Part shown: positions 1-10,855 of the stretch, piece after piece | How the letters are laid out: every line of letters starts with the position of its first letter | Position numbering within the stretch: position 1 is the stretch's first letter | Source of the DNA: Vickermania ingenoplastis | Lineage: Eukaryota > Euglenozoa > Kinetoplastea > Trypanosomatida > Trypanosomatidae | Direction: 5' to 3' | DNA: 64,000 bases | Assembly (NCBI GenBank): GCA_010157825.1 | Contig: VFSE01000175.1 | Span: 534,001 to 598,000, forward strand | Position numbers and translations under genes: made by a program | Notes under the pieces: generated by a model | Seen by the model: the letters and a program-made list of their open reading frames with translations, nothing else | Databases searched by the model: none | What the model was told of the DNA's origin: nothing

Positions 1-2
1 CA

Positions 3-542
3 GACGGCAATAGGAGCGCGTTTGACAGGGATGATGTGCCTACGCCGTCTTGTTCTGGACTCGAGCGCCACGTGAGCAGCAAGTGGCTGCTGTGGGACAG
101 CAAAACGAAGGAGGCGACCCTTTTCGTGAGCGCCCACCAGCACCGCAGCGCGCGGCAGAACGAACTCGCCTGCCAGTCGCTGCTGCTGGAGCGTTTGATA
201 GCCTTTGCGCAGCACGTGGAGCGCCAGCAGCGCACCGCGGCGGCTGATGCGGCGGAGGCGGTGGTGCGCCAGCGAGGGAGGACATATGGGCCCTCGGGGA
301 GGATGGAGGTTCGTTATCGCGACACGAAGAAAAAGGCGCCGCCACAAGAGGATTCGACATGCCGAGGAGAGGGACAGGGCAGCGGCGCCGATACTGCCGC
401 GTCCGCCGCGCCGCTGCATGTGGATCCCTTGTTTCGTCTCGCCTCGTCGTCGTCAGGAAATATTTCTGTGGGAAAGACAAAGCGCAGAAAGAAGGCGGTG
501 TATCAGCGAATGCAACGCGCTGCACGACGCGGGAACTGGTAA
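3..542 (+). CDS. RF-1 domain protein (release/rescue factor-like), 3' part only
   Basis: The frame is open from the first bases of the window to TAA at 540-542, so the start lies upstream. The visible 179 codons contain an RF-1/ICT1-like pattern: a beta-hairpin stretch (SKWLLWDSKTKEATLFVS) followed by HRSARQNELACQSLLLERL, which fits the conserved RSQ-x2-N-x3-A-x3-L helix start of class I release-factor catalytic domains. The end is strongly basic (KTKRRKKAVYQRMQRAARRG), as in ICT1 and C12orf65 (MTRFR), where the basic tail binds the ribosome. In these families the GGQ motif lies N-terminal to this segment, so it would be outside the window. The likely role is mitochondrial translation termination or ribosome rescue. 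This rests on pattern recognition over a short region; GGQ and a targeting peptide cannot be seen. Confidence 0.55.
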   Translation, partial: DGNRSAFDRDDVPTPSCSGLERHVSSKWLLWDSKTKEATLFVSAHQHRSARQNELACQSLLLERLIAFAQHVERQQRTAAADAAEAVVRQRGRTYGPSGRMEVRYRDTKKKAPPQEDSTCRGEGQGSGADTAASAAPLHVDPLFRLASSSSGNISVGKTKRRKKAVYQRMQRAARRGNW

Positions 543-1034
543 AGACTCTCTCACACACACACACAGAGCAGAGCAGAGCATGGCGTGGCGTTGCTCTGCT
601 TGTCGAACCTAAACCTAACGCCCCCACGACCCAGAACGTTTTTTTTTTTCTTCGCTCCTGCGTCTATCTTACCGCTGCTCTGACAGGAGAAGGACGAAGG
701 GTGACGACAGCATCTTCATCCTTTGTTGTTACATTTATTTTATTTTATTTTATTGGTTTCAGATTCTTATTATTATTTTTTAAATAAATCAGCGGGGCAC
801 TCAATTGACTACGGAAGAGCAGCAAGCAGCTGGACACCTCCTCTCTGCCGCACAGGCGGAATATCAACCATAGTATGTGCATCAAGGAGTGATGATTGCT
901 TGCGGCTTTTAATTGCCTTTTTCTTTTTTAAACTCTCTCTCTCTCTCTCCATCTTTCTCTACTACCTCCTCCTCGCCCCCTCAGGGTTCAATTCCTTCTA
1001 CTCCTATTTTACCTTCCTCTTCTGCACGCACGTG
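543..1034 (+). other. Intergenic region with trans-splice acceptor
   Basis: This short spacer holds the 3' UTR of the upstream gene and the 5' signals of the malonyl-CoA decarboxylase gene. T-rich tracts lie at 720-780. No other gene is visible. Confidence 0.6.
928..984 (+). promoter_or_regulatory. Polypyrimidine tract and AG trans-splice acceptor for the MCD gene
   Basis: A nearly pure pyrimidine stretch (CT repeats, then CTACCTCCTCCTCGCCCCC) ends in AG at 983-984, the first AG after the tract. The ATG at 1035 follows 50 nt later, a normal trypanosomatid 5' UTR. This placement rules out in-frame start codons upstream of the tract. Confidence 0.65.
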
Positions 1035-3134
1035 ATGTTTACCTCTCGTGTCCGCTCTCTCATCGCACAGCGCACCACCGCTGCTGTGACAGGCGTCGCC
1101 CTGATGAATCAGGCTCGCCTCGCCACAACCTCTTCCCTCGGTGCCCTGGATGACACTCGCATGTCCACCTGGTGCCGCCGCCTGTGGGCCCTCTCCACGA
1201 CGGGAGGCCCCGGCGTGGACGCGAAGGCCAAGATCAAGAACGCCAAGGCCAAGGCCGCGGCTTCCACCGTCCCGTACGACCCCCAGGAGCAGGAGAACAT
1301 GATCATGGAGCTCGAGAAGGCCATACAGAGCGAGAAGGGGCAGCTGCCCGCCGTGCTCGTGGAGTCGATTTGGGAGGTGTACCACGCCGTGCTGCCCTCT
1401 GATGCCGAGTCGGACCTCCGCCACGACAAGGCACTGCCCTACACCCAGCATTTCTTCACCCTCATGCACCTCCTGACCACCCTCGACTGCAACATGACTG
1501 AGATCAGCAACGTGACAAAAGACATCCAGAACTATATCGCCGAGTTCGCCAAGGTGGAGGAGAAGATCAGCTCTGTGGGCGCCAAGTCCGCCGAGCGCAA
1601 CGTCCTGGATGCCAAGCTGGTCGCTCTCAAGGGCAAGATCGTGAAGGGCTGCATGGACGCCCGCGATGCCGGTACACCGCTGTACTACTCCTGGCTCCGC
1701 CACACCGGTTCCATGGAGAACGGCATCCGCCGCCTCATGAACTTCCGTAAGACCATCCACGCCTTCGATATCGTGTGCAAGAACCGCGTGAAGGAGCTCC
1801 AGAAGCAGCTGGACGAGGCCCTCCCGGAGAACAAGAGCATGACCCCCGATGAGAAGAAGAACTTGGAGGAGCTCCTGTCCCTCTGGCAGGCCCGCAAGCA
1901 CGACATGGGCCTCCTGGATGGCGCCCTGACCTTCCTCTTCCACGACTTCTTCAGCAAGGAGTACCTCGTGATGGAGGAGCTTACCTGGTTCACCACCCCC
2001 CCGGCCCTGCTCGAGCAGATCATGAAGGCCGAGGGCGTCCATCCCTTCCACCGCGGCCTCGCCGATATGAAGGACCGCCTCCAGCCCCAGCACCACCGTC
2101 ACCTGTTCGCCTTCCTCCACCCTGCGGTGGTCGAGGAGCCCCTCATCGCCGTGCAGGTCGCCCTTACCAAGGGTATCGCCAGCTCCGTGGACCACATTCT
2201 CCACCGCCCCACCCCGCTCGCAAACCCCCTCAACGCCTCCGTCGCCGCCCAGGCCTTCCAGCGCCACTTCAGCGAGTACGGCGAGGATACCTCTGAGAAG
2301 GAGGAGGTCGACACAGCCATCTTCTACTCCATCAACTCCGCCCAGTCCGCTCTTCGTGGTATGGATATGGGCAACCGCCTCATCAAGCGTGTCGTGCGTG
2401 AGATCGACGAGCGCATCAACGCCTCCCGCCGCGTGCGCCAGCTGAGTCCCATTGAGCACTTCTCCACCCTCTCCCCCATCCCCGGCTACAACCGCTGGCT
2501 GAAGGGCGAGCTGGACAAGATTGAGCGCTCCATCCTCAGCAAGAAGGTCTGCCTCGGCGACGCCAAGATCACCAACTACCTCTTTGGCCCTGGCGACGAC
2601 GCGATGACCCAGATCCGCTTCCTAAACCCCCTGCGGGAGGCAGTGCTCGACTACGCCAACCGCCGCAACTTGACCGGCCACCCCCTCATCGTGAAGCTCA
2701 AGAAGCATGTGGAAGCCAAGGAGGAAGGCGGCGCCAACCTCACCACCATGGAGTACCTCTCCGAGACCTTCCTTGGCGCGGAGACGGCGGCGGACAAGTG
2801 GTACCTGGACCCCATCTTCACCACCAAGATTGAGGGCCCGCTGCTCCGCTGCATTGCCCACTACCTGTACCAGGAGAAGAAGGCCAACGGCCGTATTCGT
2901 GATCCTGTTGGCAACTTCCACGTCTCCAACGGTGCTCAGATCTACCGCCTGAACTTCCTCGGTAACGCCACCGGCCAGGGCAGCCGCGAATCTGCATGCG
3001 TAATGGTCAACTACCTCTACGACATCCCGCATATCAGCAGCAACGTGCGCCAGTACGAGGTGGACCGTATCGTGAGCCAGGGCAACTTCATCAAGCACCT
3101 GCTGAGCAACCACAGCGACCACAAGACAAACTAG
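1035..3134 (+). CDS. MLYCD: Malonyl-CoA decarboxylase, probably mitochondrial
   Basis: A 699-residue protein. The ATG at 1035 is the first in frame after the splice acceptor. The first ~45 residues are rich in Arg, Ser, Thr and Ala with no acidic residue until about position 38, which suits a mitochondrial presequence. The C-terminal half carries the family signatures in order: FAFLHPAVVEEPLIAVQVAL (about 355-375), FYSINSAQSALRGMD with a Ser at about 432, FSTLSPIPGYNRWL (about 475-488), and NFHVSNGAQIYRLN with His629, matching the catalytic His of the family. It converts malonyl-CoA to acetyl-CoA and CO2, so it controls the malonyl-CoA pool used in fatty-acid synthesis and in restraint of beta-oxidation. 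It is about 200 residues longer than human MCD, mostly at the N-terminus. The C-terminus (HSDHKTN) is not a clear PTS1. Identity is high; location is inferred. Confidence 0.93.
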   Translation: MFTSRVRSLIAQRTTAAVTGVALMNQARLATTSSLGALDDTRMSTWCRRLWALSTTGGPGVDAKAKIKNAKAKAAASTVPYDPQEQENMIMELEKAIQSEKGQLPAVLVESIWEVYHAVLPSDAESDLRHDKALPYTQHFFTLMHLLTTLDCNMTEISNVTKDIQNYIAEFAKVEEKISSVGAKSAERNVLDAKLVALKGKIVKGCMDARDAGTPLYYSWLRHTGSMENGIRRLMNFRKTIHAFDIVCKNRVKELQKQLDEALPENKSMTPDEKKNLEELLSLWQARKHDMGLLDGALTFLFHDFFSKEYLVMEELTWFTTPPALLEQIMKAEGVHPFHRGLADMKDRLQPQHHRHLFAFLHPAVVEEPLIAVQVALTKGIASSVDHILHRPTPLANPLNASVAAQAFQRHFSEYGEDTSEKEEVDTAIFYSINSAQSALRGMDMGNRLIKRVVREIDERINASRRVRQLSPIEHFSTLSPIPGYNRWLKGELDKIERSILSKKVCLGDAKITNYLFGPGDDAMTQIRFLNPLREAVLDYANRRNLTGHPLIVKLKKHVEAKEEGGANLTTMEYLSETFLGAETAADKWYLDPIFTTKIEGPLLRCIAHYLYQEKKANGRIRDPVGNFHVSNGAQIYRLNFLGNATGQGSRESACVMVNYLYDIPHISSNVRQYEVDRIVSQGNFIKHLLSNHSDHKTN

Positions 3135-4442
3135 GGCGAAGGCAATACGAGCATAGAAGCATAGGAGGAGGAGGAGAAAAAAAAAAGAAGAAGATGTTGT
3201 TAAACGCACACGCGTTCATCTCTTCTGATATCTCTCTCTCTCGCTCTCTCACTCTATTCTGCTCGCTGCTCCGTTTTTTTTTTCTTTTTTTTTTTCTTTT
3301 CAGTCGCCTGTAGCAGGCAGCGACGGGCCCGCGGATAGAGTCGGGTGGGTGAGGGGAGAGGGGGGAGAGGGCGTGCGGTTGGCTACAACGCCCTGCGCTG
3401 GGCCTTCGCTCCCTCGCTCCCTCCCTCCCTGGATTTAACGGCTTATAGACACACAAGAAAAAAAATATAAAAAAAAAGGAAGGAAAATACGTCAAAAAGA
3501 CAAAAAAAAAGACAATTACCGTTTTCTATATTTATATATTTATATTTATATTTTCTCTTCAAATGAAGTAGAAGAACCCCCCAACCCTGTAGGGGACCTT
3601 GCCGGAATCCAAACGCAGACCGCACGGAGCGAAGGATGCACAAACACACACACACACGCATTTCCCTTCCGTCTGAGTTCTGGAAGAGAAGAGGAGGAAG
3701 AGGATCAGATATGGTGCCTTGCACATTGAAGCAACACACACTACAACGCCGTTCTTCCCTTCCTTCGTCCCACTCGGATTTTTTTTTTTTCCTCTCTGCA
3801 AATAACTGCATGGTGAAACCGAAGACCGACCGCCCGCCCCCTTTTTTATATTTTTTCTCTTTTCTTTTCGGTACTCTCTCTGTTTTTTTTTTTTTTTTTG
3901 CTTTTACGCGGTCTTTTTACAGATCCATGGAACCTTTAGAAGAAGGTATCATAATCTCTACTGGAAAAAAAAGAAAAAAAAAGAGTAAAGAAAAATATAG
4001 CAGAACTATTGGAGGAAAAACAAGAAATAATAATAAAATGAAAAAAAGAAAAAAAAACAGACATAAGAAAGATTAGAAAAAATAAATGAATAAAGTGGAC
4101 GGCCCAACGCGCTTCAAATGAATGACAGCGGAATAGAAGAAGGAAAAACAAACAAACAAAAAATCAATGAGAGATAAAGAAATAAAGAAGAGGAAGCTTG
4201 TCTTCCCTTCTCTCTCTCTCTCTCTCTCTCCTTTTTTTTTTGTTCTTCTTCTAGTTCAATCATATTCGTTTGTTAGACTTTTTTTTGGAGTGCCATCAAA
4301 AAAAATACAATATTCGATCCTCCATATCGAGTGACTCGCGAAGAGGAAACGCAGGTTTTTTTTATTTTGTATAAGCGTTTGATGTCTTCCTATCCGCCCT
4401 TAAAAAAAAAAATGAAAAAATGAAATCAACCAAACAACAAAG

Positions 4443-4482
<40 letters not shown>

Positions 4483-5277
4483 TGTCATGTTCACTCAAAC
4501 GCATGCTTTTCTTGTGTGAGAGTACCTTTTTTTTTCCCTTAATTTTTTGATCCATCTTGTTATCGGGTTTTTTTTTTATTTATACTTTTTATTTTTATGT
4601 TTATTTATCGCTGAATCAAGAGAGATCGTGCGCTGTTCATTCTTTTGAATCTACACATATTCCTAAATATATATTCGTGTCTATATCGACTGTATGTATT
4701 TCTCTCTCCGATGCTTTCGTTGAGTGCTTCCTTCTCTCTTTGATCCGTTCCTTTTTGCCTTTGGGTGTGACCGACTCGACTACGGCTGCGGCGGAAGCGG
4801 TCCAAGCCACGCTACCTATATATGCCTCTGTGTGGAGAAGTTTTTTTTTTTCTTTTTTGGCTGCACCACACGCATACCCTTGAAGCAGGGTGCACAGCAG
4901 TGGAAGGGGATGGTACACACACACACAGACACACCCGAAAGAAAAAGTCTTTTTTTTTTGTTATCTAAGAACCCGCAAGATTAAAAAACAAACAAACAAA
5001 CAACAACAACAAAAAAACAACAACAAGTAGAAATTAGACAAGAAGGATATGAACTATTCGCCGTGGTGCCCCCGGGCCATACCGGTGTGGCACTCCCCCC
5101 GCTTACTTTTTTCTACATGAATCTTATATACACATACACACACTCATTCTCTCTTCTCTTGCTCTTCTGTTTGTTCTCTTTTTTAAATAGAAATATCTAA
5201 ATTTTATTTTTTATTTTTTGAGATTTCACTCACTCTCTCTCTCTCTCCCTCTCTCCCTCCCTCCCCTGCTTGACGTG
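3135..5277 (+). other. AT-rich intergenic region, no gene seen
   Basis: Homopolymer A and T tracts, CT-rich tracts and a long AT dinucleotide run. Open frames here are short, low-complexity and unlike proteins. The 3' end contains the splice signals for the next gene: pyrimidine tracts at 5146-5184 and 5228-5268, with AG at 5189-5190 or 5221-5222. Confidence 0.6.
4445..4479. repeat. (AT)n microsatellite
   Basis: About 17 uninterrupted AT dinucleotides in the spacer between the MCD and SDHAF2 genes. Confidence 0.9.
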
Positions 5278-6180
5278 ATGCGAACGATTCTTCGATCTCG
5301 TGGGTGGGCGACACTCTTGCGTGCGACATTCACTCGACGTGGCGGCATCGATCATCATCAATTGCTCTCACCATCCTCTCTCGCGCGCACCGGCGGGTGG
5401 TGCAGCAGCCAATATTTTGTCGCCGCTCGCACATCCTCGTCCTCGTCCTCGTCCTCGACGGGGGGCGGGATTCGTGTGGGGGACGAGGCGGCGGTCGATC
5501 CCTCGGATATGTCTCGCGTGCAGGAGTACTCCATTCACGCGAAGCGCGCCTTGGAGGCGAAAGAAGATGCGGTGGTCGATCCGCCGCCGAGTGCGGAGGC
5601 GCTGCGCGACAAGATTTTTTCCAAGTGCTACCAGATGAACGAGGAGGCCAAGAAGGAGCTCAAGGATGGGGAGCTCATAAAGATGTGGCGCGAGCTCCCG
5701 AACAACCCCGCGCTCACCAAGAAGAAGGAAGGGGAGACCCCTCCCACGGCAGGCGCGGCGGAGGACATGAACGCCGACGTGCGCCGCAAGAACCCCTCGC
5801 TCTCTCCGCCCTCTCCGCAGGACTTCACGGAGGCGAGCGCGGCGGCGGCGGACAACGCACCGTCCTTCCGAGACAGCCGTCCGGCAGACCCAAACGAGAG
5901 CGTGGAAAGTATGCAGAAGCGCCTCTACTACCAGTCTCAGTACCGGGGAATGGTCGAGATGGACCTCATCTGCGGCCACTTCGCCCGCACCAAAGTGCAC
6001 GCGCTGGGCCGTAAGCAGCTGATGGAGTACGACTACCTGCTGAAGCAGCTCGACAACGACCTCTTCAAGTGGCTTGTGATGGAGGAGCCGGCGCCAGCGG
6101 AGGTGACAGAGACGGAGGTGTTCCACCTGCTTAAAAAGTTTATTGCCGAGGAACGGAAGGAACTTCTCGGACACTACTAG
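5278..6180 (+). CDS. SDHAF2: Succinate dehydrogenase assembly factor 2 (Sdh5 family)
   Basis: A 300-residue protein; the ATG at 5278 follows a long CT tract. The N-terminus (MRTILRSRGWATLLRATFTRRG) is a typical mitochondrial presequence. The conserved Sdh5 domain is near the C-terminus (about 208-290): KRLYYQSQYRGMVEMDLICG, then HALGRKQLMEYDYLLKQLDN and DLFKWLV. The RG pair at 223-224 matches the family motif needed for FAD attachment to the flavoprotein subunit of complex II. The product therefore most likely promotes flavinylation of SDHA in the mitochondrial matrix. Family members are usually about 150-170 residues. The extra length here is a low-complexity, charged, Ala/Pro/Ser-rich segment (about 35-205) between presequence and domain. 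Such expansions recur in other genes of this window. Confidence 0.88.
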   Translation: MRTILRSRGWATLLRATFTRRGGIDHHQLLSPSSLARTGGWCSSQYFVAARTSSSSSSSSTGGGIRVGDEAAVDPSDMSRVQEYSIHAKRALEAKEDAVVDPPPSAEALRDKIFSKCYQMNEEAKKELKDGELIKMWRELPNNPALTKKKEGETPPTAGAAEDMNADVRRKNPSLSPPSPQDFTEASAAAADNAPSFRDSRPADPNESVESMQKRLYYQSQYRGMVEMDLICGHFARTKVHALGRKQLMEYDYLLKQLDNDLFKWLVMEEPAPAEVTETEVFHLLKKFIAEERKELLGHY

Positions 6181-7700
6181 CGGGGGGAAAAAAAAAACGA
6201 GAAAAAAGAAGAAGAAGAAGGAAAACACAGGTCCATAACATCCGGAGCCGTGCTACGGGCTCTCCTTCCCCTCCTCCCTTAATATATCTCTCTCACTCTT
6301 TCTATAGGCATACATTTATTACATTTATAGCTAGACACACTCGTTGACGCGGGAGAGAGAATGATAAGCAGTACGACGTGTGTTAGTGCGTAGAGGGAGA
6401 GAAGAGCCTCTCTGTTGCCCCCTCCCTCTATTTCCCTGGGGGTTGGGGGCGATGTGTGTGTGTGGTCTCCAGCGAGGGTAGAATGGTCCAAGAGACCGAG
6501 GGCCGTTGCCCTCCACCCTCACTATGGTCTTCTCGCGTTCCTCTCAGGCCTGTGATGCGGTGCTGTGCTCTTGTGTGTGCTAGGCTTCAATAATAATTAT
6601 AGTTCTAATTATATTTCTTGTGTGTGGTGTTACCCCTCTCTCTCCTACGAGCCATATCTTATCTTTCCTTCCATAATATGATATACAAATAGCATACACA
6701 CATATATATATATTATCGATCTCTCTCTCTCTCTCTTTTTTTTCACACACACAAACATGATGGCCAAAGCTACGAGAAGGACTTCTCTTCTTGCCTTATA
6801 ATATATATAAACAAACAGGTTTCGGGGTGACGTTCCGCCCTTCGCCCACACACAACGAGTTAACAACGAATGAAAAAGAATGCAGTGCAAGGGAAGGGAG
6901 CACCAAACGACATATATGGACAGTTCACTTCTAGAGAGACGATGGAATCAGCTAGCCCGTCGAGCTTTCCACACATGCCAAAAGCAACCAACAACAAACA
7001 GTTTTAAAAAGTAAAACTAGAAATATTTCTTTTTTCTCCTTCTCCCTACACAAGGAAAGGGGAAGTGGTCGACGTGGGTACGACGACGATAGCCGCTGAA
7101 CCGAACCGGTCTGAACTGAACGCCGCAGTGCCTTCTCCCTTTTTAGAAAGGCGGATGCGCCATCTCGCACGAGTTTTTCTCTATGAAAAAAACAAACAAA
7201 ACAAAACAAAACAAAACAAAACACGTATCTCTATTTCTCTCTTCTCTTCTCTTCTCTTCTCTTCTCTTTGTGCCTCTTATTATTATTATTATGATGATGA
7301 ATATTATTTATTTTACTGCTTATTATTATTATTTTTTTTTTTTCGTACGCTCTTCGATGCTGTCCGTCCCTCCATTACACCGCATTCTACCCTACTAATG
7401 TCGTACTAATCGAATCTTCACAGCAAAAGGAGTCGAACCGCTGTGCCCTGCTCCTTGCACTTCCTGTACGCTAGGCCCCCTACATCGCAGAGGAGAGCGG
7501 GAGACAGACAGACAGACAAGAGAGAGAGAGAGAGAGTTCAAAGAGAGAACTCAAAAGAAGAAAACAAACAAACAAACAAACAAACAAGCAAGTACATAGG
7601 AAAAGGATTATCGCAAAGCACATAGTCGAGTTCACATATTCATTAAATTTTTCATAGGGGTTCACTAAGCGGTTGTTCAATACTTGCTACCCATACCCAT

Positions 7701-7986
7701 ACCCACATTGATAGCCGGCACTTCCCTCCATTATTTTCATACCCACATTGATAGCCGGCACTTCCCTCCATTATTTTCATACCCACATTGATAGCCGGCA
7801 CTTCCCTCCATTATTTTCATACCCACATTGATAGCCGGCACTTCCCTCCATTATTTTCATACCCACATTGATAGCCGGCACTTCCCTCCATTATTTTCAT
7901 ACCCACATTGATAGCCGGCACTTCCCTCCATTATTTTCATACCCACATTGATAGCCGGCACTTCCCTCCATTATTTTCATACCCAC
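7701..7986. repeat. Perfect 40 bp minisatellite, 7 copies plus a 6 bp remnant
   Basis: Seven head-to-tail copies start exactly every 40 bases at 7701, 7741, 7781, 7821, 7861, 7901 and 7941, with no difference seen between copies. A partial copy follows (ACCCAC). The unit begins ACCCACATTGATAGCCGGCA and ends TTATTTTCAT. Just upstream is a short CCATA-type run. Confidence 0.97.
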
Positions 7987-8408
7987 CACACAAGGCGGGG
8001 GAAACAAACAACAAGAGACAGTAGCGAACACATTTTTTTCCTTTTCTCTTCGTATAACACGAAAGAGACCCAGGGCTCCATTGTTGGTTGGACGACGCGG
8101 CCCCTTCTCCCCAGTCCCGACGTCCACCTGATTCTCTCTTTTTTTTTTATCTTTTTTTTTTTCAGTGTCCGCCGAAGCTTTACTTTTGTTGCTGCCCCTC
8201 CATACGTTTCACAGGAGGGGGTTACTCGCTCGGTGCACCGACATTCATTTTATTATTATTATTATTTTCTTTTTTTTTTTAAAGAAAAATAAATAAATAT
8301 ACCTATACCACGCGTTCTATCGCCTCCTTCCTCTGTTCTAATACCAGGCGTTAGGGCACACCCGTCCCTCTTTGTATTTGTATAAAGAGTTGTGGACTCA
8401 GCTCCACA

Positions 8409-8413
<5 letters not shown>

Positions 8414-8444
<31 letters not shown>
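8414..8444. repeat. (AT)n microsatellite
   Basis: About 15 AT dinucleotides in the long spacer. Confidence 0.9.
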
Positions 8445-8448
<4 letters not shown>

Positions 8449-8647
8449 TTCGCCTCACAGGTTAAAAATATTTGAGTGCAAAAGAAAAAAAAAGGATATA
8501 TATATAAAGTACTCTCCGCCAGATTAGCTGTATATATCTATATCTATTTCTATATAGATATAGAGAAAAAAAGAACAAGAGCTGAACGAAACCTCTTAAT
8601 TGACAATCTCTGGGCCAACCACGACTGCTCTATTCAAACTATACAAC

Positions 8648-8679
<32 letters not shown>

Positions 8680-9847
8680 GTTAAATAGTTAAATAGTTAA
8701 TTTTAACTTCACTTCAGTGCCACCCACTCACCTCCCTCCCCTTTCTCTCTGTGGTGCTGAAATTTCCCTTTTCTTATTATTATTTGGTTTTATACACAAC
8801 GGCTAAAGTATTTCTCATCTCCGCCTTTTTTCCCTTTTGTTTCCCTGTGCGACCAGAGTGCATCTCATTGTTTTGTTCATTATTTAGTATTTTAGTATTT
8901 CTGTTCTCTCTTTTTTAATTTAATTTGTTATTGTTATTTTTAAACTTTGGTGCTTTCGCACGAAAAAAAAAAAGCATAAAAGAAGACGGAGTTGAAGTAT
9001 CGATTCATTTTACATTTCAGGTATCGAGTTTGTTTTTCTTTTTTTTCTTCTTTTTTTTTGCGAGACCTACACCACCGATAGAACAAACATCCAAAGTAAC
9101 AGGAACATCTGCGTAGAAAAAAAAAATAAAAATAAAAATAAAAAAATAAATTGTAGTTGCCATTGGGGACTTTCATAACAACAAGAGGAACGAATCCGAG
9201 GATAGAGACCCCCCCCCCCCCACACACAGCTGCGGAGTCCCTCTCTTCCTCTTGCACCACTTCACTTTTTTTCTTGCACATCTTTCTTTCCACACCACAC
9301 ATCGTCCGTCATCGTCCTGTACGATTCTACCAGAGAATATCGTCTACGAAGCAGCGCCGGCGGTGGCGAAAGGAAAACAGTGCCCCGTGCCCGCCAACCC
9401 TCCTCTCTATTAAAAAAAAAAAAAAACAACAAACAAACAAAAAAACAGAAAACAGCAACAATAACAACAACAAAAAACAAACATATTATTATTATTATTA
9501 TTATTATTTTTGGCTTTGCGTTGTGGAGCTCCTTTTTGGGCATCTTTTGTTTTTTTCTCGGTTGGTATCCTTTCTTGTTCTAAAGTGAAGTTTGCGTTTC
9601 GTTTCTCAAGCAACAACAACAACAGCGACCAACCAACCAAACAGAAAGCGTCTTGAAAGCGTATCTGCCTGTTCGCGTTGTGGTCCTTGTTTCCTGCGGT
9701 GGGGAAATACCTTGTTTTTAATTTTTTTTTTTATTTTTATTTTTTTATTTTCCTGAAACTCACTCACTTCCGTTGTTGAATAAAACCAACTAGAGCATCA
9801 AACGTCTCAAACTCAAAAACTCCTTCCTATTGAATTTCAAAAGAAGA

Positions 9848-9873
9848 AATAATAATAATAATAATAATAATAA
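9848..9873. repeat. (TAA)n microsatellite
   Basis: Eight to nine ATA/TAA trinucleotides; a comparable ATT run lies at about 9485-9509. Confidence 0.8.
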
Positions 9874-10855
9874 AGAACATTAAAAGGTAATAGAAGAGAA
9901 ATAGCGGCTCACCCACATCAAACTACGAACCCAAAACGGAACCCACTCACATACAACCGCTCATAGACAAGCGGAAGAGCAGAGGGTGAAGCAAACGTTC
10001 AAACGTTCCGCCTCGTAGCCAACGGTAGGACCCCCTTTCCCCCCTATCAAGACGTATTAAACAGCGGAAGTGAGAACACTTAAGTTTTTTTAAGTGACCG
10101 TTATCAAAGAAGCGTCGCTGCTACTCAGAAAACTATAATTCTTACCCCATCTACCTACCTATCTCTCTATCTCTCTTTGAGTTTGTTGATTTCATCTTTT
10201 ATTTATTTTTTATTTAAAGATCGCTATTGTATCATAAGGTTTCTGTGCACGGATCTACTCTGGACTGTCTTCAGATTTCAAAAGCTTCAGCCCCTCCTAC
10301 TCCCCCCCTCTTCGCATTTGCTCCTTCGCTTCACACACACACGGCGATACACAACGATCATCTGGGGAACTCCCCTCCCATTCTCTTTTTTTTTTCACAG
10401 TAAATAGGCAGTGAAAGCTGTGGCCGTTTGGTTGGTTTTCCTTTTTTTTCCTTCTTTGTTCTATTCTTCTTGGTGTGTCTTGACTGCTAAGGAAGAAGAC
10501 GGATACGAGGCATCTCCCTCCCTCTCCTCCCTTTCTTTGCTGGTGCATTCACGTCACGCCTATACGCATTTTTTGTTTGTGTTTTCTGCAGTTATATATT
10601 TCAAAGCAGACGAATTTTTTTTTGTAATTTCTCCTTCACTTTTCTAAAAAGTAAAAAAAAAAAAAGGAACGATCCACATTCCCAAGCAGCTCCCGTATTC
10701 TCATCTCATTGAAACAATTGTAAGACAAACAAACAAACAAACAAAAAAACCGCAGGGCAGTGGAAAAACAACAACAACAACAAAAAAAAAACAACAACAC
10801 AAAAACAAAAGAAGAAAAAACCAAAGAAGTTTACTTAAAAAAAAATATTCAGTGA

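Larger units (their letters stand above)
6181..10855 (+). other. 4.7 kb AT-rich intergenic region
   Basis: Unusually long for a trypanosomatid spacer. It holds a 40 bp minisatellite, AT and TAA microsatellites, CTTCT-type repeats at 7237-7268, AAAC/AAACA tracts and many T tracts. I looked for tRNA-like boxes, C/D snoRNA boxes and protein-like frames and found nothing I would call a gene. Pyrimidine tracts at about 10437-10560 and 10626-10643 could serve the next gene. Confidence 0.55.

Noticed and set aside
984-996. B-box-like GGTTCAATTCC upstream of the MCD gene
   Set aside because: It lies at the trans-splice acceptor after a pyrimidine tract; no tRNA stems can be formed.
723-1034. N-terminal extension of malonyl-CoA decarboxylase
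   Set aside because: It would be translated from the pyrimidine tract upstream of the splice acceptor at 983-984.
7420-7480. Minus-strand tRNA gene (perfect B-box GGTTCGACTCC with an A-box-like TAGCGTACAGG)
   Set aside because: Box spacing is about 10 nt too short, the T-stem has a mismatch and the ends do not pair; the sequence instead forms a simple CACAGC/GCTGTG hairpin.
7701-7986. CRISPR array
   Set aside because: The 40 bp units abut with no spacers between them, and the genome is eukaryotic.
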